Counted from the stretch's first letter, positions 1 to 8,578 are shown. The stretch: 64,000 nt of DNA from Caldilinea sp. CFX5 (GCA_021405325.1 QWII01000002.1:62001-126000); one strand, 5' to 3'. Program-made: numbers and translations. The notes: a model not told the origin generated them from the sequence alone.

Positions 1-32
1 CCATAAAGTCCTGCCTGTCTGCTTATCCATTT

Positions 33-126
33 GTCAGTAAGACAGTAAGTCAGTGGAACAGTGAGACACAACAATCTCATCCCTGCACTGTCTTACTGTC
101 TCACTGCCTCACTGTCTCACTGTCTA
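33..126. repeat. Foldback of 8-bp units ending at a stop codon
   Basis: The left arm (33-64) has four 8-bp units: GTCAGTAA, GACAGTAA, GTCAGTGG, AACAGTGA. The right arm (86-125) has five units of the complementary series: CACTGTCT, TACTGTCT, CACTGCCT, CACTGTCT, CACTGTCT. The two arms can pair into an imperfect hairpin. The last unit overlaps the stop codon (124-126) of the minus-strand ATPase gene, so the hairpin forms the 3' end of that message. No clear U-tract follows, so a classical intrinsic terminator is not obvious. Confidence 0.85.
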
Positions 127-882
127 CCCCTCAGCGCCTACTTCCCCCGCTCCTGTGATCAGCGCCACAATCTCATCCGGCGAACTCTCAGTCTTGATGC
201 GGGCGCCGACATGCCGACCCCGCCGCATGACGCTGATGCGGTCGGCAATCGAAAAGACGTGGTTCAGGTTGTGGCTGATAATCACCACCGAACTGCCCTG
301 GTCGCGCACTTCGGCAATGAGCCGCAGCACATTGGCCGATTCACGGACGCCCAGCGCGGCGGTCGGTTCGTCTAAAATAAAGATCCGTCCCCCCTGCAAC
401 ATGGCGCGGCCAATCGCCACGGCCTGGCGTTGCCCACCAGACAAGAGGCCGACCCGCGTTGTCACCGACGGAATGGTCGAGCGCAGGCGGTTGAGAACCT
501 GGCGCGCGTCACGGTTCATGCGGGCTTTGTCTACCATGAAAAAGCGGGTTGGTTCCCGCCCCAGGAAAAGATTAGCGGCCACATCCCGATCATCGGCCAG
601 CGCCAGATCTTGGTAGACGGTGGCGATGCCGTGGTCGCGGGCGATGTGGGGGTTGGTGAAATGGACGGGCTTGTCATCAATGTAGATTTCGCCCCGATCC
701 GGCTGGTAAACGCCCGATGCAATCTTGATCAGCGTTGACTTGCCGGCGCCATTATCACCCACCAAGGCCAGCACCTCCCCTGGCAGCACGGCAAAATCGA
801 CGTTGTTCAACGCCTGCACATGGCCAAACTCTTTGGAGATCCCGCGCATCTGAAGGATCGGTTGGGGTTGAGTGGTTGTCAT
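124..882 (-). CDS. Sugar ABC transporter ATP-binding protein, single-domain type
   Basis: A 252-residue ATPase subunit of a carbohydrate importer (CUT2/ribose-fructose type), acting on the inner face of the membrane. Walker A GDNGAGKST is at residues 42-50, the signature LSGGQRQ starts near 147, and Walker B IFILDEP is at 167-173. It has one nucleotide-binding domain, like FrcA, and not the tandem two-domain RbsA form encoded at 6989-8491. It probably serves a separate transporter whose permease and binding protein lie left of the window. The upstream neighbours (minus strand) are two SDR dehydrogenases and a lactonase, which suggests sugar or sugar-acid use. The stop codon lies in a foldback repeat. 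Confidence 0.9.
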   Translation of the reverse strand: MTTTQPQPILQMRGISKEFGHVQALNNVDFAVLPGEVLALVGDNGAGKSTLIKIASGVYQPDRGEIYIDDKPVHFTNPHIARDHGIATVYQDLALADDRDVAANLFLGREPTRFFMVDKARMNRDARQVLNRLRSTIPSVTTRVGLLSGGQRQAVAIGRAMLQGGRIFILDEPTAALGVRESANVLRLIAEVRDQGSSVVIISHNLNHVFSIADRISVMRRGRHVGARIKTESSPDEIVALITGAGEVGAEG

Positions 883-896
883 AGTTGTTGTCCTAA

Positions 897-1080
897 GTCG
901 CGTGGTCGTTTGGTCGTGTAGTCAAGAAGTCGCGTGGTCAGAGGTTAGGTTGTCGTATTGACTGTTAAATAGCCTTATCAACCAAAACCAGTGTAATATC
1001 ACCCCAATATCAACTATACGACTATACGACTAATTGACTTCCTGACCACGCGACCACGCGACTATGCGACTCCTTGACTA
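897..1080. repeat. Foldback of 8-bp units between ATPase and SDR genes
   Basis: The left arm (897-944) has six 8-bp units built on GTCGCGTG (GTCGTTTG, GTCGTGTA, GTCAAGAA and others). The right arm (1015-1078) has eight units of the reverse series (TATACGAC, CACGCGAC, TATGCGAC, TCCTTGAC). Exact arms such as GTCGCGTGGTC and GACCACGCGAC can pair. The final unit merges with the stop codon (1078-1080) of the SDR gene. About 70 AT-richer bases separate the arms. Confidence 0.85.
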
Positions 1081-1821
1081 CTGCGCCGCATACCCGCCAT
1101 CGACCAAAAAGCCGGTGCCGGTGACATAACCCGCTTCGTCGGAAGCCAGGAAGAGGGCAGTGGCCGCGATCTCTTCCGGTTTGCCCAGCCGGCGGAGCGG
1201 CACCGTGGCAATGATCGAATCGACCAGGCCGGTGTCCTGGCTGATGCGCACGGCGGGCGTGTCAATGGCGCCCGGCAGCACAGCGACGACACGAATGGTC
1301 GGCGCCAGTTCCAGCGCCAGTGCGCGGGTCAAGCTCATGACGCCCCCTTTGGCGGCTTGATAGGCGGCATAGCCCGGAATGCCGACGGCGCTTTGAACGG
1401 AGGCGGTGTTGATGATCACCCCACCGCCACGCGCCTGCATATGAGGCGTGGCAAACTTAGCGCCCAACCAGACAGCGCGCAAGGTCACGTCCAGGGTGCG
1501 TTGCCAGTTTTCGATGGTGGTATCCAACCCGGTGCGCGCTTCCGTCCAGTAGGCGTTGTTGTGCAAAATATCCAGCCCGCCATAGGTGGCGAGGGCAAAA
1601 TCGATCATGGCCTGGACATCGGCTTCCTGACCGACATCGGTGCGAATAAAGGCGGCTTCCCCGCCTTGCGCTTGAATCTGCGCAACCACAGCTTCACCAC
1701 CAGCCGCATTAATGTCGGCCACCACCACCTTGGCGCCCTCTTGGGCAAAACGCAACGCCGTCACCTCGCCGATGCCGGAGGCAGCACCGGTAATAATCGC
1801 AATTTTTCCAGGAAGTCTCAC
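1078..1821 (-). CDS. SDR family NAD(P)-dependent oxidoreductase
   Basis: A 247-residue classical short-chain dehydrogenase, soluble and probably tetrameric. The Rossmann motif TGAASGIG is at residues 11-18, the NNA motif near 88-90, the catalytic Ser at about 141, and YxxxK at Tyr154-Lys158. The C-terminal region has the usual PGAIDTP and VTG...VDGG segments. The start is a GTG at 1819-1821, preceded by a strong AAGGAGG about 7 bases upstream, which settles the choice. The substrate cannot be read from sequence. The neighbourhood (second SDR, SMP-30 lactonase, sugar importers) suggests a sugar or polyol alcohol group. Confidence 0.9.
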   Translation of the reverse strand: MRLPGKIAIITGAASGIGEVTALRFAQEGAKVVVADINAAGGEAVVAQIQAQGGEAAFIRTDVGQEADVQAMIDFALATYGGLDILHNNAYWTEARTGLDTTIENWQRTLDVTLRAVWLGAKFATPHMQARGGGVIINTASVQSAVGIPGYAAYQAAKGGVMSLTRALALELAPTIRVVAVLPGAIDTPAVRISQDTGLVDSIIATVPLRRLGKPEEIAATALFLASDEAGYVTGTGFLVDGGYAAQ

Positions 1822-1893
1822 TGCTGTTCCTCCTTGAAGGATTATTGTCTAACAATCCAACGAAGCTTCGCCTCAAACCAATAAAACACCTCT

Positions 1894-1960
1894 GTGTTCC
1901 TTCTATCTGTGTTTAGTCTTTCATGATTGCTCAAAGACTAAACACAGATAGAAGGAACAC
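1894..1960. repeat. Perfect inverted repeat, 28-bp arms
   Basis: Arms 1894-1921 and 1933-1960 are perfect reverse complements around an 11-base loop. The repeat lies between the SDR gene starting at 1821 and the upstream SDR gene ending at 2017. There is no U-run on either side and no protein-coding signal. It is a strong RNA hairpin in any transcript that crosses this gap. Confidence 0.9.
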
Positions 1961-2016
1961 GGAATTTGTAAAATGTACTCTATCTTTTACAATTTTCGGT
2001 TATCAAATATTCAGCC

Positions 2017-2775
2017 TTACACCATTGCCCAACCACCATCCACCAGCAACGATTGCCCGGTCACAAAATCACTCAGGTCGCTGGCAAAAAAGAGAACGGC
2101 CTTCGCCATATCAGTCGGCGTGCCGCGCCGTTTGATCGCCTGGTTTTCCAACACAAAGCGATTGTAGCCTTCGGGGTCAGGATGAATCTTTTCGGCATCG
2201 GTGGGAAAGGCGCCGGGCGCAATACAGTTGACGCAGATGCCTTCCGGGCCAAGTTCACGCGCCAACGCTTTGGTAAAGCCGACCACCGCCCCCTTGGTCG
2301 AAACATAGTCGAGCAGCCGATCCCATTTGCCCAGGAAAAAGGTGATGGAGGAGATGTTGATGATCTTGCCGCCGCCACGCGCCTTCATCGACGGGTAGAC
2401 GGCCCGCGCACAGAGATAATACCCTTTGATATTGACCGCAAAGACCCGATCCCACTCGGCTTCGCTAATCTCTGTCCAGGGGCGCGCCGGGTAGATGGCG
2501 GCGTTGTTGACCAGAATATCGACGCCGCCAAAGGTCGCCACGGTCTGTTCGACCAGCGCGGTCACGCTGGCGCTATCGGCCACATCACAACGGATCGCCA
2601 GAGCGCGACCGCCTTGCTGTTGAATGGCATTGGCGACCACCTGCGCCGCTTCCACTTTTACATCAGCGACGACAATGGCAGCGCCGGCCTGCACCAAGCC
2701 GTGGGCAATCCCGGCGCCAAGGGCGCCACCGCCCCCAGTGATCACGGCTACTTTATCCGTAAGCAATGGAATCAT
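2017..2775 (-). CDS. SDR family NAD(P)-dependent oxidoreductase
   Basis: A 252-residue classical short-chain dehydrogenase and a distant paralogue of the one at 1078-1821. The glycine-rich cofactor motif TGGGGALG is at 13-20, an NNAA motif is near residue 90, and the catalytic YVSTK is near 155-160. The C-terminus keeps CIAPGAF and VTGQSLLVDGG. It is probably co-transcribed with the neighbouring SDR and the SMP-30 lactonase. A dehydrogenase acting before a lactonase would oxidise a cyclic sugar to its lactone, which is inference from gene order. I see no clear Shine-Dalgarno before the ATG at 2775. Confidence 0.9.
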   Translation of the reverse strand: MIPLLTDKVAVITGGGGALGAGIAHGLVQAGAAIVVADVKVEAAQVVANAIQQQGGRALAIRCDVADSASVTALVEQTVATFGGVDILVNNAAIYPARPWTEISEAEWDRVFAVNIKGYYLCARAVYPSMKARGGGKIINISSITFFLGKWDRLLDYVSTKGAVVGFTKALARELGPEGICVNCIAPGAFPTDAEKIHPDPEGYNRFVLENQAIKRRGTPTDMAKAVLFFASDLSDFVTGQSLLVDGGWAMV

Positions 2776-2883
2776 AGGGTTAATTGAACAATTGTTGGAA
2801 AAGAGAACGCTTGTTGAAGTGCCGCCATCATATCATAAGCAGGGCGCAGATGGCAAAGCCGGTAATCGCGGGGCGCGACAGAG

Positions 2884-2961
2884 ACACAACAACGGATTTA
2901 GGAAGCAACGGATGTTTTGCGCTGTAAGAAAATCCGTTGCTTCCTAAATCCGTTGTTGTGT
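2884..2961. repeat. Perfect inverted repeat abutting a stop codon, 30-bp arms
   Basis: Arms 2884-2913 and 2932-2961 are perfect reverse complements with an 18-base loop. The right arm ends two bases before the stop codon (2964-2966) of the SMP-30 gene. The arms themselves contain two related AACGGAT-type segments. No U-tract follows on the minus strand. Confidence 0.9.
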
Positions 2962-2963
2962 TC

Positions 2964-3863
2964 CTACCTGTGCGCCGGATAGTGTAACAAGCCCTGGCGG
3001 TCGGTGCGCGCCCGCAGGAGATGACCTTCAATGCTGGTCACATAAAGGGTGCGTAGGTCGGCGTCGCCAAAGGTGCAGTTGGTAGGACGGTTGCAGGGCA
3101 GCGGGTGGGTTTCCAGCACCCGGCCGTTCGGCGCAAAGACATAGATCATACCGCCGGGGCCGCTCACCTCCCAGCCGGCGGTGGCGATGATGTTGCCTTC
3201 GGTGTCGAGACACATGCCGTCGATACCACGGTGGGGGTAGAAATTGTGCAACACCTGATGATCACCCAGCGTACCATCGTCCCGAATCGGGTAAGCGCGC
3301 AGATCCCGTTTCTGGCCGTCGCCATATTTGCTCTGCGCCACATAGAGCGTCTTTTGGTCGGGGGAAATTAACAACCCATTTGGTGAAGTGGTGTCATATG
3401 TAACACGAATCACGTTCCACGTTCCATCGGACTGGGGATCGGCGCGAAAAACCGATTCGTGATCCAGTTCCATGTCACTGCGGTCGTCGCCATAGCGGGG
3501 GTCGGTGAACCAGATACGCCCCTGGTTGTCGATGGCGAGGTCGTTGGGGCTGTTGAACTTCTTGCCTCCAAAGTGATCACAAATCACGGTCGTGCCGCCG
3601 TCGGGTTCATAACGCACAATACGGCGACCACCTGCCGCTCTGGGGGTGCCGCCCTCACAGGCGTAGAGCCGGCCGGCTTTGTCCAACATCAAGCCATTGG
3701 CGCGATTGGTGCCTTCCCGAAAGACGGTAAACGCGCCGTTTTGCCCATCGTACCGCATGATGCGACTGTTGGGGATATTGGTAAAGAGCAACCCACTGCC
3801 GTCCCAGGCCGGGCCTTCGGTCAGGCCGATGGGTTCGAGGATCGTTTCAAAGTGCCAAGACAT
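2964..3863 (-). CDS. SMP-30/gluconolactonase/LRE family protein
   Basis: A 299-residue six-bladed beta-propeller lactonase that hydrolyses sugar lactones using a divalent metal. Metal-site motifs are visible: EGPAWDGS near residues 17-24 (Glu ligand), SPNDLAID near 105-112 (Asn ligand) and GIDGMCLD near 213-220 (Asp ligand). The length is normal for the family. The start ATG at 3863 has a GGAGG about 5 bases upstream. It lies upstream of two SDR dehydrogenases, consistent with a dehydrogenase-lactonase sugar oxidation route. The exact substrate is unknown. Confidence 0.9.
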   Translation of the reverse strand: MSWHFETILEPIGLTEGPAWDGSGLLFTNIPNSRIMRYDGQNGAFTVFREGTNRANGLMLDKAGRLYACEGGTPRAAGGRRIVRYEPDGGTTVICDHFGGKKFNSPNDLAIDNQGRIWFTDPRYGDDRSDMELDHESVFRADPQSDGTWNVIRVTYDTTSPNGLLISPDQKTLYVAQSKYGDGQKRDLRAYPIRDDGTLGDHQVLHNFYPHRGIDGMCLDTEGNIIATAGWEVSGPGGMIYVFAPNGRVLETHPLPCNRPTNCTFGDADLRTLYVTSIEGHLLRARTDRQGLLHYPAHR

Positions 3864-3902
3864 GGTTCCTCCGTCTAGTGCGAATAAAGATTGAGCGATT
3901 AT

Positions 3903-4649
3903 TTAGGGGGAAAGCCAGATGGTGTCGCCGACCCGCACCTTGCCCAGGCGGTGGACGGCGCCGTAGATGCCGGCGCACATTGCTTGTTCGGGGAAGGTTG
4001 CCAGCGCTTGTAGAACTTGCGGGTGGCGTACCGTGGTTTCGGGATCGATGGTGATCAAGGAACAGCGCTCAATTGGGTAATTGAGTTGTAGTTGGGCGGC
4101 GTCCGGTTGATCGCCAAAGGTGACAGTATGATCGACCCACGCCTGTTCAGGGAAAGCGCCAGGACAAGGCGTCTCAACCACAATGTTGGGGCGGAAACGG
4201 CGCATGTCCAGCGGCTGGCCGGTGGTCGTTGCCAACGTTTGTAATGTCGTCGTGCTAAAGAGCGAGACAGGCATGGCGTCAAAGATGCCACGCGAGATAC
4301 GCATCAAGTGAACCGGCGCGCCATAGGCAGCCGACACTTCTGCCGTCAGCGCCGGATCATCCACCGGCAATTCAGTACCGCTGGGGGTTGTCACCAAAAC
4401 GGTGGGCCGCCGTAGATCAGTCAGATCGGCAAAGCGGGGTTGATAGTGCAGCAGCGCCGGCAGATGGCGGGCAGTCAACCAGGGAAAGCCGGATTGATTC
4501 TCGGAACGGGCAAAGGCATATTTGCGATCGCCATTCAAGCCATACCACCAGAGCGTCGCCTCATCGACGGCCAGGCCACGCATCGATTTAACCGGGTAGA
4601 GGTAGATGGCTTTCACTACCCCGATGTTGGTTGTATTGTCTGTCATCAT
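3903..4649 (-). CDS. MOSC domain-containing protein
   Basis: A 248-residue protein with an N-terminal MOSC beta-barrel segment (IYLYPVKSMRG near residues 15-25) and a C-terminal MOSC domain ending in VRVGDTIWL. MOSC proteins carry or sense molybdenum cofactor or sulfur; the mARC group reduces N-hydroxylated compounds. The conserved Cys expected in mARC-like proteins is plausible in VETPCPGAF or ERCSLI, but I cannot assign it. It ends 39 bases before the SMP-30 gene, so it is probably in the same transcript. The window also encodes a molybdo-hydroxylase at 31333-33675, a possible but unproven functional link. Confidence 0.8.
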   Translation of the reverse strand: MMTDNTTNIGVVKAIYLYPVKSMRGLAVDEATLWWYGLNGDRKYAFARSENQSGFPWLTARHLPALLHYQPRFADLTDLRRPTVLVTTPSGTELPVDDPALTAEVSAAYGAPVHLMRISRGIFDAMPVSLFSTTTLQTLATTTGQPLDMRRFRPNIVVETPCPGAFPEQAWVDHTVTFGDQPDAAQLQLNYPIERCSLITIDPETTVRHPQVLQALATFPEQAMCAGIYGAVHRLGKVRVGDTIWLSP

Positions 4650-4741
4650 TGCCTTCTTGTTTGTAAAGCATTTGATGATCTTTGGTTATTGCACCATTGG
4701 TCACCATTCAGTTCTGGTAACCATACACTTAATCAGTAACT

Positions 4742-5230
4742 TTAATTAATAGATCTGATTTGACTAAGCGAAGAGCGCACTGTTTGCAAGAAATCACCAG
4801 GTCGTTGCACAGTAATCGTCCCCGGCTGAGGGAAATAATGACGCGTATTAAAAGAGAGCAAAAAGGTGCATCGTTCACGCAAGGCAGCAACTAAGAGAGG
4901 TAAATCTTTGGGATCAGCCCAACCGGTATGGACAGCAAGTTCGGCCGCAGTTGGATCAGGAACAATGCGTAAACAACGGCTGACGAGCAAACGAAAATCC
5001 GGCAATTTGGCAGGCAGCTTGGCTTGTAGGTTGCGTTCTACTTCTGTAACTGCTTGTTGGGAAGTTATGCAGTCCAACAAAGTAATTTCACCCATTAGTA
5101 ACACAACCTGACTAGCACTGTGTTCAGTTGGTGAGGCTGAACCCGCAAAAATTACATCGGCGTCCAAAAATACAGACAATTTATGCGGATTCGTTTGGCT
5201 CGTTGCCTGTATAATATTTTTCAGCGACAT
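4742..5230 (-). CDS. PIN domain protein, probable toxin of an AbrB-PIN pair
   Basis: A 162-residue PIN-fold protein, putatively a metal-dependent RNase. An acidic start motif VFLDADVIFAG lies about 20 residues in, a conserved Glu lies in the AVTEVERN region, and later Asp residues occur in GWADPKDLPLL. The ATG at 5230 is used (an in-frame start at 5257 also exists). Either way the gene overlaps the upstream AbrB gene by about 50 bases, so translation is probably coupled. With that gene it forms a toxin-antitoxin-like pair. Toxicity is inferred from family and context. Confidence 0.75.
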   Translation of the reverse strand: MSLKNIIQATSQTNPHKLSVFLDADVIFAGSASPTEHSASQVVLLMGEITLLDCITSQQAVTEVERNLQAKLPAKLPDFRLLVSRCLRIVPDPTAAELAVHTGWADPKDLPLLVAALRERCTFLLSFNTRHYFPQPGTITVQRPGDFLQTVRSSLSQIRSIN

Positions 5231-5471
5231 ATTTTTCCCGCTGTTCACGTAAGGCAAGTAACATTTCTTCGGTCGTTAGACCAGCTTCCAACCGCGCCCG
5301 CTCAATTTCACGCGCCAATTCAGGAACAAGCGGGGCCATTGGCACAAGAACAAAAATACCATCCAAGTCCACAACTCGAAATGTATCGCCCGATTGAATT
5401 TGATACCGCTCGCGCAAATCTGCTGGCAGGGTCATTGTACCACGTTGGCGTACCTGTACCGTAGAAACCAT
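5181..5471 (-). CDS. AbrB/MazE/SpoVT-family DNA-binding protein, probable antitoxin
   Basis: A 96-residue swapped-hairpin protein: STVQVRQRGTMTLPADLRERY followed by GDTFRV is the typical AbrB-like DNA-binding half. Residues 50-96 form a charged helical tail that probably neutralises the PIN partner encoded downstream. The ATG at 5471 is chosen because GGAGGG sits 5 bases upstream; a longer in-frame reading to 5501 would run through the operator. A palindrome with 14-bp arms (5484-5517) covers the predicted transcription start, so the protein probably represses its own promoter. Confidence 0.85.
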   Translation of the reverse strand: MVSTVQVRQRGTMTLPADLRERYQIQSGDTFRVVDLDGIFVLVPMAPLVPELAREIERARLEAGLTTEEMLLALREQREKYVAEKYYTGNEPNESA

Positions 5472-5483
5472 ATACACCCTCCT

Positions 5484-5545
5484 TATCTGAAAATCAGCCA
5501 CGTCTGATTTTCAGATAGCATATCACAAGTTGCTTCAAATGGCAA
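5484..5545 (-). promoter_or_regulatory. Promoter and palindromic operator of the AbrB-PIN pair
   Basis: On the minus strand, a -35 TTGCCA (5540-5545), a 17-base spacer and a -10 TATGCT (5517-5522) are followed by a perfect palindrome. Its arms are 5484-5497 and 5504-5517 (TATCTGAAAATCAG and its complement) with a 6-base centre. The palindrome lies between the -10 and the Shine-Dalgarno at about 5477-5482. A protein bound there would block initiation. The placement is typical of autoregulated toxin-antitoxin operons and shows the pair is transcribed independently of the sugar genes around it. Confidence 0.8.
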
Positions 5546-5564
5546 CCGCACAAAACTAAGCAAA

Positions 5565-6542
5565 CTAACGCTGTGCTTTTTGTTTATAGAGCGCTACTGC
5601 CCCGACAATAATCGCCCCTTCGATCAACTCTTGAATCCATTGATTTACCCGCAATACCACAAGTAAATTGCTGGTCAATCCCAACAACAGTACACCCCCC
5701 AGTGTCCCGATCACGCCGCCGCGTCCGCCAAAGAGGCTGGTTCCACCGAGGATGACAGCCGTAATGGTCTGCAATTCCAAGCCATCGCCCACGGCGGGGT
5801 CGCCGATGCCCATGCGGCTGAGATAAAGCAGACCGGTGAGCGCGGTCAACATGCTACAAAGGATATAGACGCCATACTTCACCCGATTCACCGGCAAGCC
5901 AGCCAACCGTGCCGCCGGTTCATTGCTGCCGATGGCATAAATATAGCGACCAAAGCGGGTGCGCCGCAGCATGATGATGACCAGCACCAGCAGCAGCGCA
6001 AAGCCAATCACCAAGACCGGCACGGGGCCGACTTTGAGATCGTAGAGCGCCAGCATACCGGGCGATGCACCGCCAACCGGTTTCGTCGCAATGGCTAATG
6101 AAAGGCCACGCAAAATGCTGTAGCTGCCCAGCGTGACAATAAAAGGCGCCACCTGCAAGCGCGTAATCAAAAAGGCATGAGTGGCGCCAATCAATGCGCC
6201 CAACAACAGCGTCACCGCTACCGCCGGCAAGGTCATGGCCGGCTGCCCATCCATCACCAACGCCGAGACCAGCAGCGACAACTTGACCAGCGAACCAATC
6301 GAGAGATCAATCCCGCCGGTCAGGATCACCAAGGTCTGCCCAATGGCGGCGACGCCCAAAAAAGCCGCCTGGCGCAAAACATTGAAGATATTGCGTTCGG
6401 TGAGAAAGCGATCCGCCGTCAACGACGCGCCGATCACCATGATGAGCAGCAAGGAATAGACTACAAGAATGGGCAGATGACGGCGTAGTTTGGAAATCAG
6501 TGAAACTATTTGAAAGGGTGATACAGTGGTTGTAGTAAACAT
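5565..6542 (-). CDS. Ribose-type sugar ABC transporter permease
   Basis: A 325-residue integral membrane protein of the RbsC/BPD_transp_2 family with about nine hydrophobic segments. Characteristic stretches are QTLVILTGGIDLSIGS (near residues 63-78), the cytoplasmic coupling segment GSNEPAARLAGL, and GGTSLFGGRGG near 260-270. It forms the channel with the second permease (10761-11732), the ATPase (6989-8491) and the binding protein (8575-9729). A small unrelated gene (6578-6952) separates it from the ATPase gene. Confidence 0.9.
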   Translation of the reverse strand: MFTTTTVSPFQIVSLISKLRRHLPILVVYSLLLIMVIGASLTADRFLTERNIFNVLRQAAFLGVAAIGQTLVILTGGIDLSIGSLVKLSLLVSALVMDGQPAMTLPAVAVTLLLGALIGATHAFLITRLQVAPFIVTLGSYSILRGLSLAIATKPVGGASPGMLALYDLKVGPVPVLVIGFALLLVLVIIMLRRTRFGRYIYAIGSNEPAARLAGLPVNRVKYGVYILCSMLTALTGLLYLSRMGIGDPAVGDGLELQTITAVILGGTSLFGGRGGVIGTLGGVLLLGLTSNLLVVLRVNQWIQELIEGAIIVGAVALYKQKAQR

Positions 6543-6577
6543 CCAATGTACTGTCCTTGTTTCTTATTTAGGAATGA

Positions 6578-6952
6578 CTATGCTTTAGGTAAGCTCCAAT
6601 AGGCATGAGCTTTATTCAATTCTTGTATCCAGCATTTCAGGATATCAGATGTATCTCGGTTCATTTGTTTTGCTAAGTCAAAAAATCCAGGCCCAGGTTG
6701 CATATCACCATACTTATGGACCACGATTACTGATAACATACCACGCCCAGCATTATCTTCTTCTTGTGAAATCTCTCCCAACATTGCGTGAAATGCGAAT
6801 GAGTCCGGATCAAAACGGATCGTTTGTACTTGAGAGGTTAATTCGGAGTAAGGAATCATCCCACGAACTTTTGCTCGTTCAATTAATACTTGCCGCATTT
6901 CATCTTTAGCTTGGTTCCATACGTCATGCGAGTATCCATATCGATTTGCCAT
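6578..6952 (-). CDS. Conserved hypothetical protein
   Basis: A 124-residue soluble protein with no signal peptide or membrane segment. It has a charged helical N-terminus, a central segment GEISQEEDNAGRGMLSVIVVH, and a C-terminal half with GPGFFDLAK, DTSDILKCW and a final aromatic HAYW. I recall similar short proteins scattered in bacterial accessory regions without known function, but I do not assign one. It sits inside the sugar transporter cluster between permease and ATPase genes and probably entered as a passenger. The start ATG at 6952 gives the full conserved-looking N-terminus. Confidence 0.7.
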   Translation of the reverse strand: MANRYGYSHDVWNQAKDEMRQVLIERAKVRGMIPYSELTSQVQTIRFDPDSFAFHAMLGEISQEEDNAGRGMLSVIVVHKYGDMQPGPGFFDLAKQMNRDTSDILKCWIQELNKAHAYWSLPKA

Positions 6953-6988
6953 AGCTTAATCTATCCGATAAATTCCATATGCTCTGAT

Positions 6989-8491
6989 TCAATGAATTGA
7001 CAATTTTCCAGTTGTAGCCAGTTCGATAATCCGTTCCTCGGTCGCTTCCTGGCGCGCCACTTCGCCGGCAATTTCCCCCTGGTGCATCACCAGAATGCGG
7101 TCACTCATGCCCAGCACCTCCGGCAACTCGGACGAGATCATGAGGATGGCGACGCCCTGTTCAGTCAACTGACGCATGAGGCGGTAGATTTCAAACTTGG
7201 CGCCGACATCAATGCCGCGCGTCGGCTCGTCGAGGATGATCACTGTCGGTTTGGTCTGCAACCATTTCGCCAACACCACCTTCTGCTGGTTGCCGCCGCT
7301 CAAGTATTGCACCAGTTGCCCCGGTGACGTCATTTGAATCGCCAGCTCCCGTTGCGCCGTCGCCACCAACTGGCGCTCCTGGTCGCGCTGGATGATCCCT
7401 CGCTGGGTGAGTTGCGCCAAAATCGGCAAGGTCAAATTGTGTCGAATCGATTGGCCCAGGAACAGCCCCTGCCGCTTGCGATCCTCTGGCGCCAGGGCTA
7501 GTCCCGCACTAATGGCCTTGCGTGGGTTATGACCGGTCAAGGCTGTTCCTTGCAATAGAATCTTCCCGCTCTGCACTGGGTCAGCACCAAAGATCGCCCG
7601 CGCCAGTTCCGTGCGACCGGAGCCAACCATACCGGCAATGCCCAAAACTTCACCGGCGTGCAAGGTAAAGCTGGCATTGTGGACAGGGCCAGCGGTAATG
7701 CGGTCAACAACCAGCCGTGCTTCGCCCACACGTCCAACCGTTGGCGGAAAGACTTCTTCCAGTGGTCGCCCAACCATCATCTGGATCAATTCCGGGCGGG
7801 TGATCTGGTCGATGGGGCGAGTGCCGACGACGCGACCATCTTTTAGCACCGTCACGACGTCAGCAATGGCAAAAATTTCTTCCAGGCGGTGGGAGATGTA
7901 AATGATTGTCACGCCCTGCGTCCGCAAAGTTTTGATCATGGCAAAGAGCCGTTCCAACTCGTGGCCGGCCAGAACCGCCGACGGCTCGTCCATGACAAGC
8001 AGATCGGCTTGTTGCGAGAGCGCCTTGGCAATCTCTACCATCTGCTGCTGCGCCACCGTCAATTCCCCTACCAGCGCCGTGGGATCCAGGGTGATGCCGA
8101 GGCGGTCAAAGAGGGCCAGCGCCTGGCTGTGCATCTGTCGCTGGTCGATCAGCCCCCAGCGGCCCCGCGGTTCATTGCCCAGAAAGATATTCTCGGCCAC
8201 TGTCAAATCAGGGATCAGATTCAACTCTTGATAGATGATCCGAATCCCCTTGTCGAGCGCCTGGCGCGTCGTCAGCCGGGTTAGTGTTTCACCCTTGAAG
8301 ACAATCTCACCCTGATCTGCTTGATAGGCGCCGGCTAAGATCTTGATCAATGTCGATTTCCCCGCGCCATTTTCCCCCAATAGGGCATGAACCGTCCCCT
8401 GCTGACAGGCGAACGAAACATCGGCCAATGCCGACACACCAGCAAAGGCTTTGAAGATATGGTGCATTTCGAGGAGCGTGGTTTGGCTCAT
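6989..8491 (-). CDS. Sugar ABC transporter ATP-binding protein, tandem RbsA type
   Basis: A 500-residue protein with two nucleotide-binding domains, the usual RbsA/MglA/XylG length. The first half has Walker A GENGAGKST near residues 38-46 and Walker B LLVMDEPSA. The second half has a degenerate P-loop (GMVGSGRTE), signature LSGGNQQKV and Walker B VIILDEPTRGID, as is normal for this family. The ATG at 8491 is used; an upstream reading only adds residues encoded by a 7-bp repeat array. That array sits just upstream of the start and leaves no recognisable Shine-Dalgarno. It powers the importer with permeases at 5565-6542 and 10761-11732. Confidence 0.92.
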   Translation of the reverse strand: MSQTTLLEMHHIFKAFAGVSALADVSFACQQGTVHALLGENGAGKSTLIKILAGAYQADQGEIVFKGETLTRLTTRQALDKGIRIIYQELNLIPDLTVAENIFLGNEPRGRWGLIDQRQMHSQALALFDRLGITLDPTALVGELTVAQQQMVEIAKALSQQADLLVMDEPSAVLAGHELERLFAMIKTLRTQGVTIIYISHRLEEIFAIADVVTVLKDGRVVGTRPIDQITRPELIQMMVGRPLEEVFPPTVGRVGEARLVVDRITAGPVHNASFTLHAGEVLGIAGMVGSGRTELARAIFGADPVQSGKILLQGTALTGHNPRKAISAGLALAPEDRKRQGLFLGQSIRHNLTLPILAQLTQRGIIQRDQERQLVATAQRELAIQMTSPGQLVQYLSGGNQQKVVLAKWLQTKPTVIILDEPTRGIDVGAKFEIYRLMRQLTEQGVAILMISSELPEVLGMSDRILVMHQGEIAGEVARQEATEERIIELATTGKLSIH

Positions 8492-8499
8492 AGCAAAAA

Positions 8500-8578
8500 G
8501 GATGAAGGATGAGGGATGAAGGATGAGGGATGAAGGATGAAGCATTGAACTTCATCCTTCATCCCTCATCCTTCCTAC
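8500..8578. repeat. Foldback of 7-bp units between binding-protein and ATPase genes
   Basis: The left arm (8500-8541) is six 7-bp units alternating GGATGAA and GGATGAG. The right arm (8551-8578) is four units of the complementary series (TTCATCC, TTCATCC, CTCATCC, TTCCTAC), separated by nine bases. The right arm runs through the stop codon (8575-8577) of the binding protein. The left arm ends nine bases before the ATPase start codon at 8491. The hairpin fills the whole gap between the two genes. Confidence 0.9.
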
